Below are positions 1 through 7,487 of a DNA stretch of 36,342 bases, piece after piece (positions within the stretch are counted from its first letter, which is position 1; every line of letters begins with the position of its first letter). The position numbers and the translations under genes were made by a program. Location of the stretch: assembly GCA_009841605.1 (NCBI GenBank), contig VXLM01000026.1:1-36342 (forward strand). The letters are read 5' to 3'. Source of the DNA: Dehalococcoidia bacterium. GTDB lineage: Bacteria > Chloroflexota > Dehalococcoidia > Lucifugimonadales > VXLM01. Below the pieces are notes generated by a model, which worked only from the letters and a program-made list of their open reading frames with translations, had not been told where the DNA came from and did not search any database.

Positions 1-70
1 TCTTACTATCAATAATTTCTCTCACTATTTTGGGTCCAGTGGCCCCCCACCACATTTAACATTTTTTCAA

Positions 71-105
71 CCCCCCCCCCCGGGGGGCGGTCCCCCCCCC
101 CCCCC
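71..105. repeat. Poly-C/poly-G low-complexity tract
   Basis: Eleven C, six G, a short CGGT spacer and then about fourteen C. The tract could fold into a G/C hairpin, or the G-rich strand could form a quadruplex. It lies within 110 bases of the window edge, so an assembly or sequencing artefact is as likely as biology. Confidence 0.7.
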
Positions 106-220
106 GCCACTCTCTTTGTTGAGGGGAGTTTCGGTCCTAAGAAGGGACCTGCTGCACACTCCCTAGATAAAGTCCGCAGCCGCCTCTCTGCTCTTCCTAG
201 ATGGGGTGTCGAAACCCCCT

Positions 221-320
221 TCCGTTCAACCCTGAGCCTGTCGAAGGGTCCAGGCGCGTTCATGGTTCGACAAGCTCACCACGAACGGTTTCCGAGGACT
301 CATTAGACGCCCTCTTTAGA
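221..320. repeat. Dispersed palindromic repeat, copy 1 of 5
   Basis: Contains the paired arms CCTGAGCCTGTCGAAGGG and TTCGACAAGCTCACCACGAA, which are roughly inverted copies of one another, followed by a tail ATTAGACGCCCTC. The same arms recur near 4885, 19474, 20080 and 31880. The tail matches the terminal inverted repeat seen at both ends of the copy at 20048-20184, so this looks like a partial or diverged copy of the same small non-coding element. Confidence 0.75.
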
Positions 321-411
321 AACCCGCCCATACAATGCGCATGCTCGAAGTGCGATTGTCTACTTTGACCTCTTTCCATTCCCCTGACAATAACCCCGGC
401 CAGCGTCCCGT

Positions 412-435
412 AGGGGCGATTCGCGAATCGCCCCT
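412..435. repeat. 24-bp perfect palindrome
   Basis: Centred on TTCGCGAA and flanked by AGGGGCGA and TCGCCCCT, it is perfectly self-complementary over 24 bases. It is not obviously tied to the promoter of the gene at 665, which is 230 bases away. It could be a dispersed repeat or a cruciform/terminator-like site; no T run follows. Confidence 0.6.
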
Positions 436-664
436 GCTTTCAGGATTACCTTCTCTTCGGACAGTTGGTTGACCCATATCGGAGAGTCGACGCGTCGAAC
501 AACCCTTGACAGCGAAAGGGAAGATATGTTTTAGTTCTCTACGTTCGTTTAAATCGGGGCGGGTCGTCTCGGCGATATACCCCATTGCTTGTGCGAACCC
601 GTCTCAGCATGGATGGCGGAAGGTTAGGTACGGAAGTTAGGGAAATATTGAGAGGAGGAGTTGT

Positions 665-3475
665 ATGCGAAGTAGGATTTTGAAGTTCAAGGTGCTGGCG
701 CTGTTTGCGGCCAGCATCGCATTGGGTATTGCTTTTGCCTGTGGCAGCGACGCGCCGGAAGCTCCGACGCCCGTCCCGGCCGCGGACATCGCAGCCATGG
801 TCAGGGACGCCGTTGCTGAGGGCCAGACATCAGGCGCCGACATCCAGAAGATGGTACAGGACGCCGTGGCGTCTGCCGGGCAGGGCGTAACCGCAGCCGA
901 GCTCCAGGCCGCGTTGGAAGATGCGACGAGGGGCCAGCTGAGCGCTGCTGAGGTCCAGGCCATCGTTGACCGATCAGTTAGTCAGCTCCCTGTACCTGAG
1001 CAACTCGACGTTAACCAACTGGAGGCCTTGGTCAGCCAGTCGGTTGCCGCGTCGGTTCCTGAGGGAATCAGCGCCGCGGAAATCAATCGCATGGTTCAGG
1101 CGGCAGTTGGCTCCGTCCAGGCCGGCGCAGTCACTCGCGGTGACCTCGAGGCTCTCGTCACGAAGTCAATCCAGGATGCGGCTGCCGACCAGCTTTCTGC
1201 AGAGCAGGTGCAGGAGATCGTTGCTGCGTCCCTCGCGGCTACGAACAAGGCCATCGAAGAAGCAGCGATGGCGACTGAGGAGTTGCGCGGGGGCCAGTTG
1301 ACCGCCGCCGACGTGCAGAATATCGTGGATGCCTCGATTATGCAGCCCGAGGTTTGCAGGAACAAGGGTTATGAGGTTACCGACTGCCCGCCCACCAGCC
1401 CGCATAATTGGAAGCCTGCCAAACAGCAGGTGCCGGGCGAGGTCTGGGTATTCCAGGACTACGATGGCCCGAAGCCGACCCAGTTCTTCGAGTCGCCGTA
1501 CTCATATCAGTTGGTACAAGAAGGCAAGATTCCTCCGCTGATGGAGCGACTGCCGGTTCCTGAGGACGTGGAAGTCCTCGCCGGACCCGACGGCATTGGT
1601 GTCTACGGTGGGTACTACCGCCAGATCCAGACACACAACTACATCGGTGAGTGGATCACGGCAAGCTGGAACCGACGCGACTCGCTGGGCGGCCTCAAGT
1701 GGTTCCCGTGGGTCGGCAAGGGTTGGGAAGTCAGCGAAGACGGCCGCGTATGGACGTTCACGAACCGTCGCGGTCTGAAGTGGTCGGACGGCCACCCGCT
1801 GGACATGGAGTCGGTCGAGTTCGCGTGGGAGCTTAACCTTACCCCCGCGCTGTTCGGCGCCACGTTCCCGCTGTGGGCCAGCTCCCCCGTCACGCAGAAC
1901 CCGCCGAAGTTCAATGTGGTGGATGACGTAACGTGGACGCTGACCTACGATGACCCGATCTTCACGATCATGGAGTCTCGCTCGACGCCGAGCGCGCTTT
2001 GCGGCCCGAGGCGCGTGTGCATCGTCAGCCACCCGAAGATGCAGAAATACTACCCACAGTACGCCGGACAGGCGGCCATCGACAAGCTCATCAAGGATGA
2101 GGGCCACGCCGACCTGATCGCGCTGCTGAACGACCGCTGGCACGTCTACACGAACATCACGGAGATCCCGTGCGCCGCTCCGTTCTGCGCGCTCAGCGAC
2201 AGCGAGTCGCTGACCGAGTGGGAGAAGAACCAGTACCACTGGTTCGTCGACCCTGAGGGGAACCAGATCCCCTACATGGACGGCGCTGTGATGCCGAAAT
2301 TGGCGGACCGCGACGTCATCGTGTTCCGGGCGATGGCCGGTGAGGAAGACGGACGAACCTCCACGTTCATCCCGGGCGAGCTTCCGCTGTACGTTTCAAA
2401 CATGGTCAAGGGCGACTTCTCAATCTTCCACTGGCCAAGCAGTGGTGGCGCGGATCTGAGCACGACGATGCAGCAGACCTACAACGAGGACCCGCGCATC
2501 GGCGAGCTCATCCGTACCCAGGACTTCCGCATCGCTCTGTCCCACACGGTTGATAAGGAAGTGCTGAACGACCTCGTTCTCTCGGGTATCGGCGTGGTGC
2601 AGAACCGCGTACCGCGGCCCAACAACCCGTACTACCCGGGCGACGAGTACCGGATGCTCCACATGCGGCAGGATCTCGACAAGGCGAACCAGATGCTCGA
2701 CGCCATCGGCCTGTCGCAGAAGGACGCAGACGGATTCCGCATGCACAAGGACGGTTCGGGCACGGTCGAGATGACGATCACGATTGGCAGCAACCCTGCA
2801 GTTCAGCAGGCAGGCGAAATTCTGAAGAAGGGGTGGGAGAGTGTTGGAATCAAGACCACGATCAACACCCAAGAGCGAGCACATACGGTAACGCGCTCCA
2901 GCAAGGGTACATCGACGATCGCGCGCGACTACTCTGCCTACCAGTACAACCCCTGGATGGTCCAGTGGACGAGTCTGGCACCCCTCAGCAGAGGTGAGAT
3001 GGCCGGCGAGATCGGCCAGTGGTATGCCAGCAAGGGTCAAGAGGGCATGGCGCCCACCGGCGGGGATCCCGCCTGGCTCCCCTTGGCGGGCGCGAACGAG
3101 TTCCCGGCGGATGCCGGCGGCTTGCTGAAGCGGTCAGCCGAACTGTGGGTCGGAGGCCTTAGCACCAGCAACCTGGATCCGAAGAGAGTCGAGGCAGGCA
3201 AGGAGATGTTCGCGACCAACGCCGACCAGCTTTGGGCGCTGAACTGCTGTGCATACTCGGGCGTGTTCCGAGGCATTTACCTCAGCAGGAACAACTTCCG
3301 CAACAAGCCGATCACCCACGAGCGCGACCATAACGGCTTCAGCGCTTGGGCGCGCTTCTTCGAGGACGGGGTCGACAACTACCACAACCCGGGCAACCGG
3401 TCCAAGTACTGCGCGAGCTGGGCATTCATCCAGGGCGGCAGTCCGTACGACAGGTGCACGAAGAACGCTTGGTAG
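665..3475 (+). CDS. Family-5 ABC solute-binding lipoprotein with repetitive N-terminal stalk
   Basis: Extracytoplasmic solute-binding protein of the peptide/nickel (SBP_bac_5) class, expected to present a ligand to an ABC importer. The start ATG has GAGGAGG 5-9 bases upstream. Residues 1-26 form a lipoprotein signal with lipobox IAFAC. Residues about 38-228 are a low-complexity, Ala/Gln-rich run of similar helical units (pattern SAAEVQxIVxxSV), unlike the short linker usual in this family. The binding domain follows from about residue 310; WSDGHPLDMESVEFAWE is the classic family-5 signature. At 936 residues it is well above the usual 500-600. The C-terminal part has several Cys that could form disulfides. 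No permease or ATPase gene is adjacent, so its transporter partner and ligand are unknown. Confidence 0.9.
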   Translation: MRSRILKFKVLALFAASIALGIAFACGSDAPEAPTPVPAADIAAMVRDAVAEGQTSGADIQKMVQDAVASAGQGVTAAELQAALEDATRGQLSAAEVQAIVDRSVSQLPVPEQLDVNQLEALVSQSVAASVPEGISAAEINRMVQAAVGSVQAGAVTRGDLEALVTKSIQDAAADQLSAEQVQEIVAASLAATNKAIEEAAMATEELRGGQLTAADVQNIVDASIMQPEVCRNKGYEVTDCPPTSPHNWKPAKQQVPGEVWVFQDYDGPKPTQFFESPYSYQLVQEGKIPPLMERLPVPEDVEVLAGPDGIGVYGGYYRQIQTHNYIGEWITASWNRRDSLGGLKWFPWVGKGWEVSEDGRVWTFTNRRGLKWSDGHPLDMESVEFAWELNLTPALFGATFPLWASSPVTQNPPKFNVVDDVTWTLTYDDPIFTIMESRSTPSALCGPRRVCIVSHPKMQKYYPQYAGQAAIDKLIKDEGHADLIALLNDRWHVYTNITEIPCAAPFCALSDSESLTEWEKNQYHWFVDPEGNQIPYMDGAVMPKLADRDVIVFRAMAGEEDGRTSTFIPGELPLYVSNMVKGDFSIFHWPSSGGADLSTTMQQTYNEDPRIGELIRTQDFRIALSHTVDKEVLNDLVLSGIGVVQNRVPRPNNPYYPGDEYRMLHMRQDLDKANQMLDAIGLSQKDADGFRMHKDGSGTVEMTITIGSNPAVQQAGEILKKGWESVGIKTTINTQERAHTVTRSSKGTSTIARDYSAYQYNPWMVQWTSLAPLSRGEMAGEIGQWYASKGQEGMAPTGGDPAWLPLAGANEFPADAGGLLKRSAELWVGGLSTSNLDPKRVEAGKEMFATNADQLWALNCCAYSGVFRGIYLSRNNFRNKPITHERDHNGFSAWARFFEDGVDNYHNPGNRSKYCASWAFIQGGSPYDRCTKNAW

Positions 3476-3511
3476 TTTCAATCGGATCGGATTAGGATAG
3501 GTAGCTAAGCT

Positions 3512-3542
3512 GACAGGCCCACCGATATCCGGTGGGCCTGTC
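3512..3542 (+). terminator. Rho-independent-like terminator after the solute-binding gene
   Basis: A perfect 13-bp stem (GACAGGCCCACCG with its complement) closes a 5-base loop 36 bases after the stop. The following bases, TACGTTTA, form only a weak T tract. It probably ends the transcript of the gene at 665-3475. Confidence 0.75.
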
Positions 3543-3601
3543 TACGTTTAGGGGTTACCCCATCGGCGAATCCTGAATCGATCTTGCACCGGACAACCAA
3601 A

Positions 3602-3633
3602 AGAGGGGCTGCGCAGTTCGGCGCGGCCCCTCT
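3602..3633 (-). terminator. Terminator between convergent genes
   Basis: A 13-bp stem (AGAGGGGCTGCGC against GCGCGGCCCCTCT, one G-T wobble) closes a 6-base loop. Read on the minus strand it is followed by TTTT, so it suits the amidohydrolase gene ending at 3662. On the plus strand it is followed by CTTCTT and could act as a backup terminator for the other gene. Confidence 0.75.
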
Positions 3634-3661
3634 CTTCTTCATTGACGGAATGCCGACGCCG

Positions 3662-4807
3662 CTACGTACCCTCGATGAAGCCGGGCGGCGCATCGGTAGC
3701 GTGGGTCATCTCACCGGGCTCATAGCGCGGGCCGTCGTAGATTACGCCGCCGTAGATAGTCGTTTCGGGCAGGATGCGCTGAGTCCCGACACGCTTCTCG
3801 TGCAGCACGTCGAGGTACTCGAACTGGCCTTCAGCTAGTTCGCTGATGGTCACGTCCGCCCTCGCGCCCGGCTTGAGGGTGCCGATAACACCGTCCTGCC
3901 GAAGCGCCTTAGCCGGAACGGTCGTTGACATCTCGATCACCTCGTTGAGAGAAAGACCGAGCGCCAGCATCTTCGACATTGTCGTCGGCATGTCGTACGT
4001 CGGGCCGTCGACGTTCATTCTGTGCACGTCGGTGCTGATCGTGGTGGGTTTGAGGCCCTTTTCGAGGGCGTGCTCCATCGTGCGGAACGCGAACCCGCGC
4101 GCGCCGTGCCCGATGTCCAGGTAGACGCCTCGCTCGACGGCGTCCCACACGGCGGGCCAGACCTCTCCCCGGTGGTCCCACAGGGGATATCGGAAGGGCG
4201 CGTGGAAGGTGTGGGTGACGATATCGCCGGGGTTCATGTAGTCGAGCAACTGCGGGATGGGAGCGCCGTATGCCTCGGCCATCAGGATGCCGCCCGCGAA
4301 GTCCGCCGCCTCCCGGGCGAGGGGCAGCGTGACGTAGTGCTGGGAGTGGTGATACTTCATACCGATGAGCACGTCGTCGTACTGCTTGATGACGGATGCC
4401 GCCTGCTCGACCGTCGCAGGGTCGGGGCCGTAGGGCGTAGGCATCCGTATCAGCGCGTATATTCGCGTCTTGGCCTCGGCTATATCCGTCTCCCAGTAGT
4501 GGGGGAATTCGCTCGGCGTAGCCGTCCCCGCGTCGAGGACGGTGGTGCATCCGTTGGCGAGACTCGTCGTGTCCACGTCGAGACTCGGCAGCTTGGGATT
4601 GGACACGAAGTTGTGGGTGTGCAGGTCGATGAATCCCGCCGTCACGTACTTGCCGGTGGCGTCGATAACCTTGTCGGCGTTTGCCTCGTTCAGCCCAACG
4701 CCCACTGCGGCGATCTTGTCGCCGGAGATCGCCACGTCGGCAATGCCGTGCAAGTCCTGGCTCGGATCCACGACCGTGCCGTGCCTGATCAGCAGATCCC
4801 ACCTCAT
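3662..4807 (-). CDS. Amidohydrolase/deacetylase-family metallohydrolase
   Basis: A member of the amidohydrolase superfamily (dihydroorotase/adenine-deaminase-like branch, COG3964 type), hydrolysing an amide or cyclic-amide bond with active-site metal. Seen: the N-terminal beta-sandwich start (DLLIRHGTVVDP), the metal-binding HxH in DLHTH (H63, H65), a GMKYHH segment near residue 150 that could carry the bridging lysine, THTFHAPF near residue 195, and TISTDVHR near residue 265, which may supply the catalytic Asp. The C-terminal GTLKPGARADVTI closes the sandwich. At 381 residues the length is normal. The start is fixed by AGGAGG before the ATG. It lies first in a minus-strand run with an oxygenase and two other amide-type enzymes. 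The substrate cannot be read from the sequence. Confidence 0.88.
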   Translation of the reverse strand: MRWDLLIRHGTVVDPSQDLHGIADVAISGDKIAAVGVGLNEANADKVIDATGKYVTAGFIDLHTHNFVSNPKLPSLDVDTTSLANGCTTVLDAGTATPSEFPHYWETDIAEAKTRIYALIRMPTPYGPDPATVEQAASVIKQYDDVLIGMKYHHSQHYVTLPLAREAADFAGGILMAEAYGAPIPQLLDYMNPGDIVTHTFHAPFRYPLWDHRGEVWPAVWDAVERGVYLDIGHGARGFAFRTMEHALEKGLKPTTISTDVHRMNVDGPTYDMPTTMSKMLALGLSLNEVIEMSTTVPAKALRQDGVIGTLKPGARADVTISELAEGQFEYLDVLHEKRVGTQRILPETTIYGGVIYDGPRYEPGEMTHATDAPPGFIEGT

Positions 4808-4884
4808 ATGCGGCCTCCTAGAGAAGCAATCACCCGTCTCAGCCCTTGGGTTGGGTTTACGAAGGTTCTATCCTGCAACGCCTT

Positions 4885-4946
4885 ACGTTCGCCCTGAGCC
4901 TGTCGAAGGGCAATTCATGGTTCGACAAGCTCACCATGAACGGTTT
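4885..4946. repeat. Dispersed palindromic repeat, copy 2 of 5
   Basis: Same two arms as the copy near 221 (CCTGAGCCTGTCGAAGGG and TTCGACAAGCTCACCATGAA), here separated by a shorter spacer. It fills most of the 190-base gap between the amidohydrolase start and the end of the oxygenase gene. Transcribed RNA would fold into a strong hairpin that could end or stabilise the message. Confidence 0.75.
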
Positions 4947-5000
4947 TTCAGACTTTGCAAACACTCTCTTACCGTTCTTACTCAGACCACGATGAGCACT

Positions 5001-5828
5001 TCATCCCCAGGTGACCACGCGCTTGTCCGTATCGGACATCGCAAAGAAGATGCCCTGGGTGATGCGGTCGCGGGGACCGTACATGGGGGCGATGTCGTGG
5101 AAAATCTCCGGGTGGAAGATGTAGAGATCGCCAGCCTGAGGGACGACGGTGGAGAGCGGCGATCCTTCGACAAGCGAAGGCGGGTAGCCAGTCGCTCCGT
5201 CGACCTTTCGAGCGTCGTCCTCAGGCGTCCATCGGCGCCTGTACACGTGCAGCTGCCCGCCCGACTCGGCCATTTGAAGGCAAACGAGCGCAGAGAACTG
5301 CGTGGGGAACTGCGAGACCATCCAGCCTTTGAAGTATTCCATGGCGCTGTCGCGGTGCAGGGCGGCAGAGTCGCCCTCGACGGCTATGCGTATGACAGCG
5401 TCTGAGTACCGCTCGCCGTCCTCCTCCGGGACGATGACCTCACGGTCGGGGAGGAGCCTGCCGATCATCTCCCGCACCATGACCCTTGCATCGGGGAGCC
5501 CGTCGTACAGACGCTCGAACTTGTCGTCGGAGAGGCGTGACTCGCGGAAGAAACCTTCTCGATCATTGACGTATCGCCCAAGTCCCGGTCCGATGTAGCG
5601 CAGCTCCAGCTTCTCGCCCTCGGTGGTGGCGTACTCCTTTACGTCGACCAGTCCGGTCGTGTCGGCCTCGATGCGGCGAACGATCTCGGCGCAGTGGTCG
5701 AGTGCGTAGAACCCTCGAATGACCACCGCTGAGTAATCAAGATCAGCCATCTGTTGAAGGATATTGGGGTAGTCGCGCACGACCGTATCCGGGGTGGTTA
5801 CTACGATGTTCCAGGTGTCGTCAGTCAT
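5001..5828 (-). CDS. 2-oxoglutarate/Fe(II)-dependent oxygenase (prolyl-hydroxylase-like)
   Basis: Probable non-haem iron dioxygenase that uses 2-oxoglutarate and O2 to hydroxylate an unknown substrate. Seen: the HxD iron-binding pair in ALHRDSAMEY (about residue 158), a distal His in FHPEIFHDI (about 239-244), and the downstream Arg of RDRITQG that would bind 2-oxoglutarate. This order and spacing fit the double-stranded beta-helix fold. I chose the ATG at 5828 over one six codons earlier because GAGGAGGG lies about six bases before it, while the earlier ATG has no ribosome site. The protein is about 275 residues. It is preceded by a possible pseudoenzyme gene and followed by the amidohydrolase, all on one strand. 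The substrate is unknown. Confidence 0.78.
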   Translation of the reverse strand: MTDDTWNIVVTTPDTVVRDYPNILQQMADLDYSAVVIRGFYALDHCAEIVRRIEADTTGLVDVKEYATTEGEKLELRYIGPGLGRYVNDREGFFRESRLSDDKFERLYDGLPDARVMVREMIGRLLPDREVIVPEEDGERYSDAVIRIAVEGDSAALHRDSAMEYFKGWMVSQFPTQFSALVCLQMAESGGQLHVYRRRWTPEDDARKVDGATGYPPSLVEGSPLSTVVPQAGDLYIFHPEIFHDIAPMYGPRDRITQGIFFAMSDTDKRVVTWG

Positions 5829-5933
5829 TGGACGCCCTCCTCGCATATGGCGCCATCATCCTACACACAACGGCGCGAGATTGCAGGGCTTCTTGGAAAG
5901 CTGGGAGAACGGTAGTAGGGGGCCTGAGTTGTT

Positions 5934-6575
5934 CTACCGGCCCGCGCGCTCGACCAGCAGGTGGAAGAGGTTGTCGAAGTTGGGCGGGACCTCGCGGGGG
6001 CGGTCGGGCCGGAACTGCACCCCGATCACGAGCGAGTAGTCGGGGCTTTCGACCGCCTCGATTGTCCCGTCCTCGACCGCGTACGCGGCGGTCATGAGCT
6101 TCGGGGACCTTTGAGCGTCCCGGATGCCCATTCGGTGCAGGCTGTTCACTCGCACGAAGCCGCCTGCGCCGACGATGGACGCCAGCTTGCTCCCCGGCGC
6201 GACGTAGATGTGGTGACGGGTCGATGCGTCCTCATCCCCCTCATGATCCGATACCGGCACAGGTCCCTGCCCTCCCATCGCAATGTTGAGTGATTGCATT
6301 CCATCCCCGACGGCGATGATAGGCAGATCGAACTCGAACACGGTTGGCAGGAGCCGGGACATCGTGTCCCTGAGCACCAGCGACGTGCTCTGCTGAAAAT
6401 CCGTAGGCGCGTTGCCTATCAGAAGTCCTCCTACGATGCCGAGCTGGTCGTGACGCTCAATGGAATCGGGCGTGATGAGCAGCGGGAGGCCTCCGCAGCG
6501 GCTGACGAGGTCGGAATAGAGCCGGCCATCGTCGTCGGAGCCGGCGGTAATGGCGATTACGGGTTGATTGGACAA
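5934..6575 (-). CDS. Class I glutamine amidotransferase-like (peptidase C26) protein lacking the catalytic triad
   Basis: The fold is that of gamma-glutamyl-GABA hydrolase (PuuD-like): start PVIAITAG, a SLHRMG segment and the ending VIGVQFRPD. However, the nucleophile motif, normally GxCRGxQ, reads AVGDGMQ, so Gly90 replaces Cys. The terminal HPE reads RPD, so Arg189 and Asp191 replace His and Glu. All three catalytic positions are therefore changed while the frame stays open over 213 codons, which suggests a pseudoenzyme or binding protein rather than a hydrolase. The start is TTG with no good ribosome site; no in-frame ATG lies nearby, so the start is uncertain. It sits between the creatininase-family gene and the oxygenase on the same strand. 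Confidence 0.8.
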   Translation of the reverse strand: MSNQPVIAITAGSDDDGRLYSDLVSRCGGLPLLITPDSIERHDQLGIVGGLLIGNAPTDFQQSTSLVLRDTMSRLLPTVFEFDLPIIAVGDGMQSLNIAMGGQGPVPVSDHEGDEDASTRHHIYVAPGSKLASIVGAGGFVRVNSLHRMGIRDAQRSPKLMTAAYAVEDGTIEAVESPDYSLVIGVQFRPDRPREVPPNFDNLFHLLVERAGR

Positions 6576-6586
6576 GGAAGGGCGGG

Positions 6587-6598
6587 AATCACGTGATT
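6587..6598. promoter_or_regulatory. 12-bp palindrome upstream of the C26-like gene
   Basis: AATCACGTGATT is a perfect palindrome 12 bases before the TTG start. On the minus strand an extended -10-like TGTACAAT lies just upstream (about 6607-6614), so the palindrome would sit close to the transcription start, a typical place for a repressor operator. No clear -35 box is visible. Confidence 0.4.
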
Positions 6599-6669
6599 TC
6601 GACCATTGTACAGGAACTCTTGGCGTTCATTCGATGCTGACCGATCCGGTTGACCCGGTGCCAGGCTCC

Positions 6670-7413
6670 CTACCGCTTTGGGATATTGACGCTGGGAGTT
6701 GGGCTCTCGTCGGGATGGCCGGCGATCATGCCCTCCAGGAGCTCGACCACTCCCTCGACGGTCTTCTCGGTGAGCTGACGCCCCTTATCTGCCGTGGCGG
6801 CGGAGGCGCCTTCGTCCTCGGAGTGGGGGATGTCCTCGACGCGCACGTTCTCAGGGAAGAGGTGCATGGCCATGGACGTTTCGAACTCGCGGGCGTGGCT
6901 CGGGTAGCCGGGGTTCGACTGGATGGAGTTGACGATCTCGTGGGTGAGCACGTCCCAGTAATTGTGAAAGCGCAGGTCGACGTCGCCGTGCTCACGGTCG
7001 AAGTACATCTGCCACTGGCTCATGATGCCGTAGATGGGGCGGCGGTTGCCCCCGTGTCCGTTGAGGATGAGGACCTTGCGGATGCCGTGTCGCACCAACG
7101 TCTCCGCAGTGTCAAAGACGACGGCGAGCCACGTACTCGGCTTGACGGTCAGGGTGCCGACGGAGTGCATGTGATGCTCGGCGATACCCACATTGATAGG
7201 TACCGCTAGGACGACCTGCGGGTAGAGTCGCTCCGCCGCCATCTCGGCGATGCGTGTGCTGCTCGCGATGTCCTGCTCGAAGGCGAGGTGTTCGAGGTGC
7301 TGCTCAATGCTCCCGGTAGCCACGACGGCAACGTCGAACTTGCCCTCCTCTCGCGCGTGCCGGAACTCGCGCCGCGTGAATTTTTGCAATCTGAACTCGT
7401 TGGGAAGGGCCAT
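6670..7413 (-). CDS. Creatininase-family amidohydrolase
   Basis: Metal-dependent cyclic-amide hydrolase of the creatininase family, which includes creatininase and the FAPy deformylase of archaeal riboflavin synthesis. Seen: GSIEQHLEHL at residues 34-43 (metal-site Glu37, His39, His42; the usual form is GSxEQHGPHLP), FEQDI with Asp48, NGHGGN near residue 120 and HAREFETSM near 175, which corresponds to the family's HAGExETS. The 247-residue length is normal. The ATG is preceded by GGAGG at a spacing of seven. Neighbours on the same strand are other amide-type enzymes, so a role in breaking down an N-containing compound is plausible but not shown. Confidence 0.88.
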   Translation of the reverse strand: MALPNEFRLQKFTRREFRHAREEGKFDVAVVATGSIEQHLEHLAFEQDIASSTRIAEMAAERLYPQVVLAVPINVGIAEHHMHSVGTLTVKPSTWLAVVFDTAETLVRHGIRKVLILNGHGGNRRPIYGIMSQWQMYFDREHGDVDLRFHNYWDVLTHEIVNSIQSNPGYPSHAREFETSMAMHLFPENVRVEDIPHSEDEGASAATADKGRQLTEKTVEGVVELLEGMIAGHPDESPTPSVNIPKR

Positions 7414-7461
7414 GTTCAGTCCTCCGCGAGGGTGTTACGCCGAACTTTACATGGGAAGCAC

Positions 7462-7476
7462 GGGGTTGGGAACCCC
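7462..7476 (-). terminator. Short hairpin after the first TPR gene
   Basis: GGGGTT and AACCCC form a 6-bp stem with a 3-base loop, 12-26 bases beyond the stop of the TPR lipoprotein gene. There is no T tract, so it may be only a weak terminator. Confidence 0.35.
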
Positions 7477-7487
7477 AGGAGCATCAG

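Larger units (their letters stand above)
1..664. other. Gene-free left end
   Basis: I see no convincing gene here. Open frames on the minus strand are short, have no recognisable domain and cross repeats. The stretch holds a long C run, a short G run and a second C run (about 71-105), one copy of a dispersed palindromic repeat (about 221-320), and a 24-bp perfect palindrome (412-435). The last 15 bases before 665 carry the ribosome site of the next gene. Confidence 0.6.

Noticed and set aside
9-585. Two minus-strand open frames at the left edge (84 and 89 codons)
   Set aside because: They cross the poly-C tract and palindromic repeats, have Arg/Gly/Pro-rich implausible sequence, no domain and no ribosome site.
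1502-2239. Long minus-strand frame opposite the first solute-binding gene
   Set aside because: Shadow of a GC-rich gene; Arg/Val-rich composition, no domain, and the opposite strand codes a clear family-5 protein.
5829-5846. Earlier ATG for the 2OG oxygenase
   Set aside because: No ribosome site precedes it, whereas the ATG at 5828 has GAGGAGGG at a good spacing.
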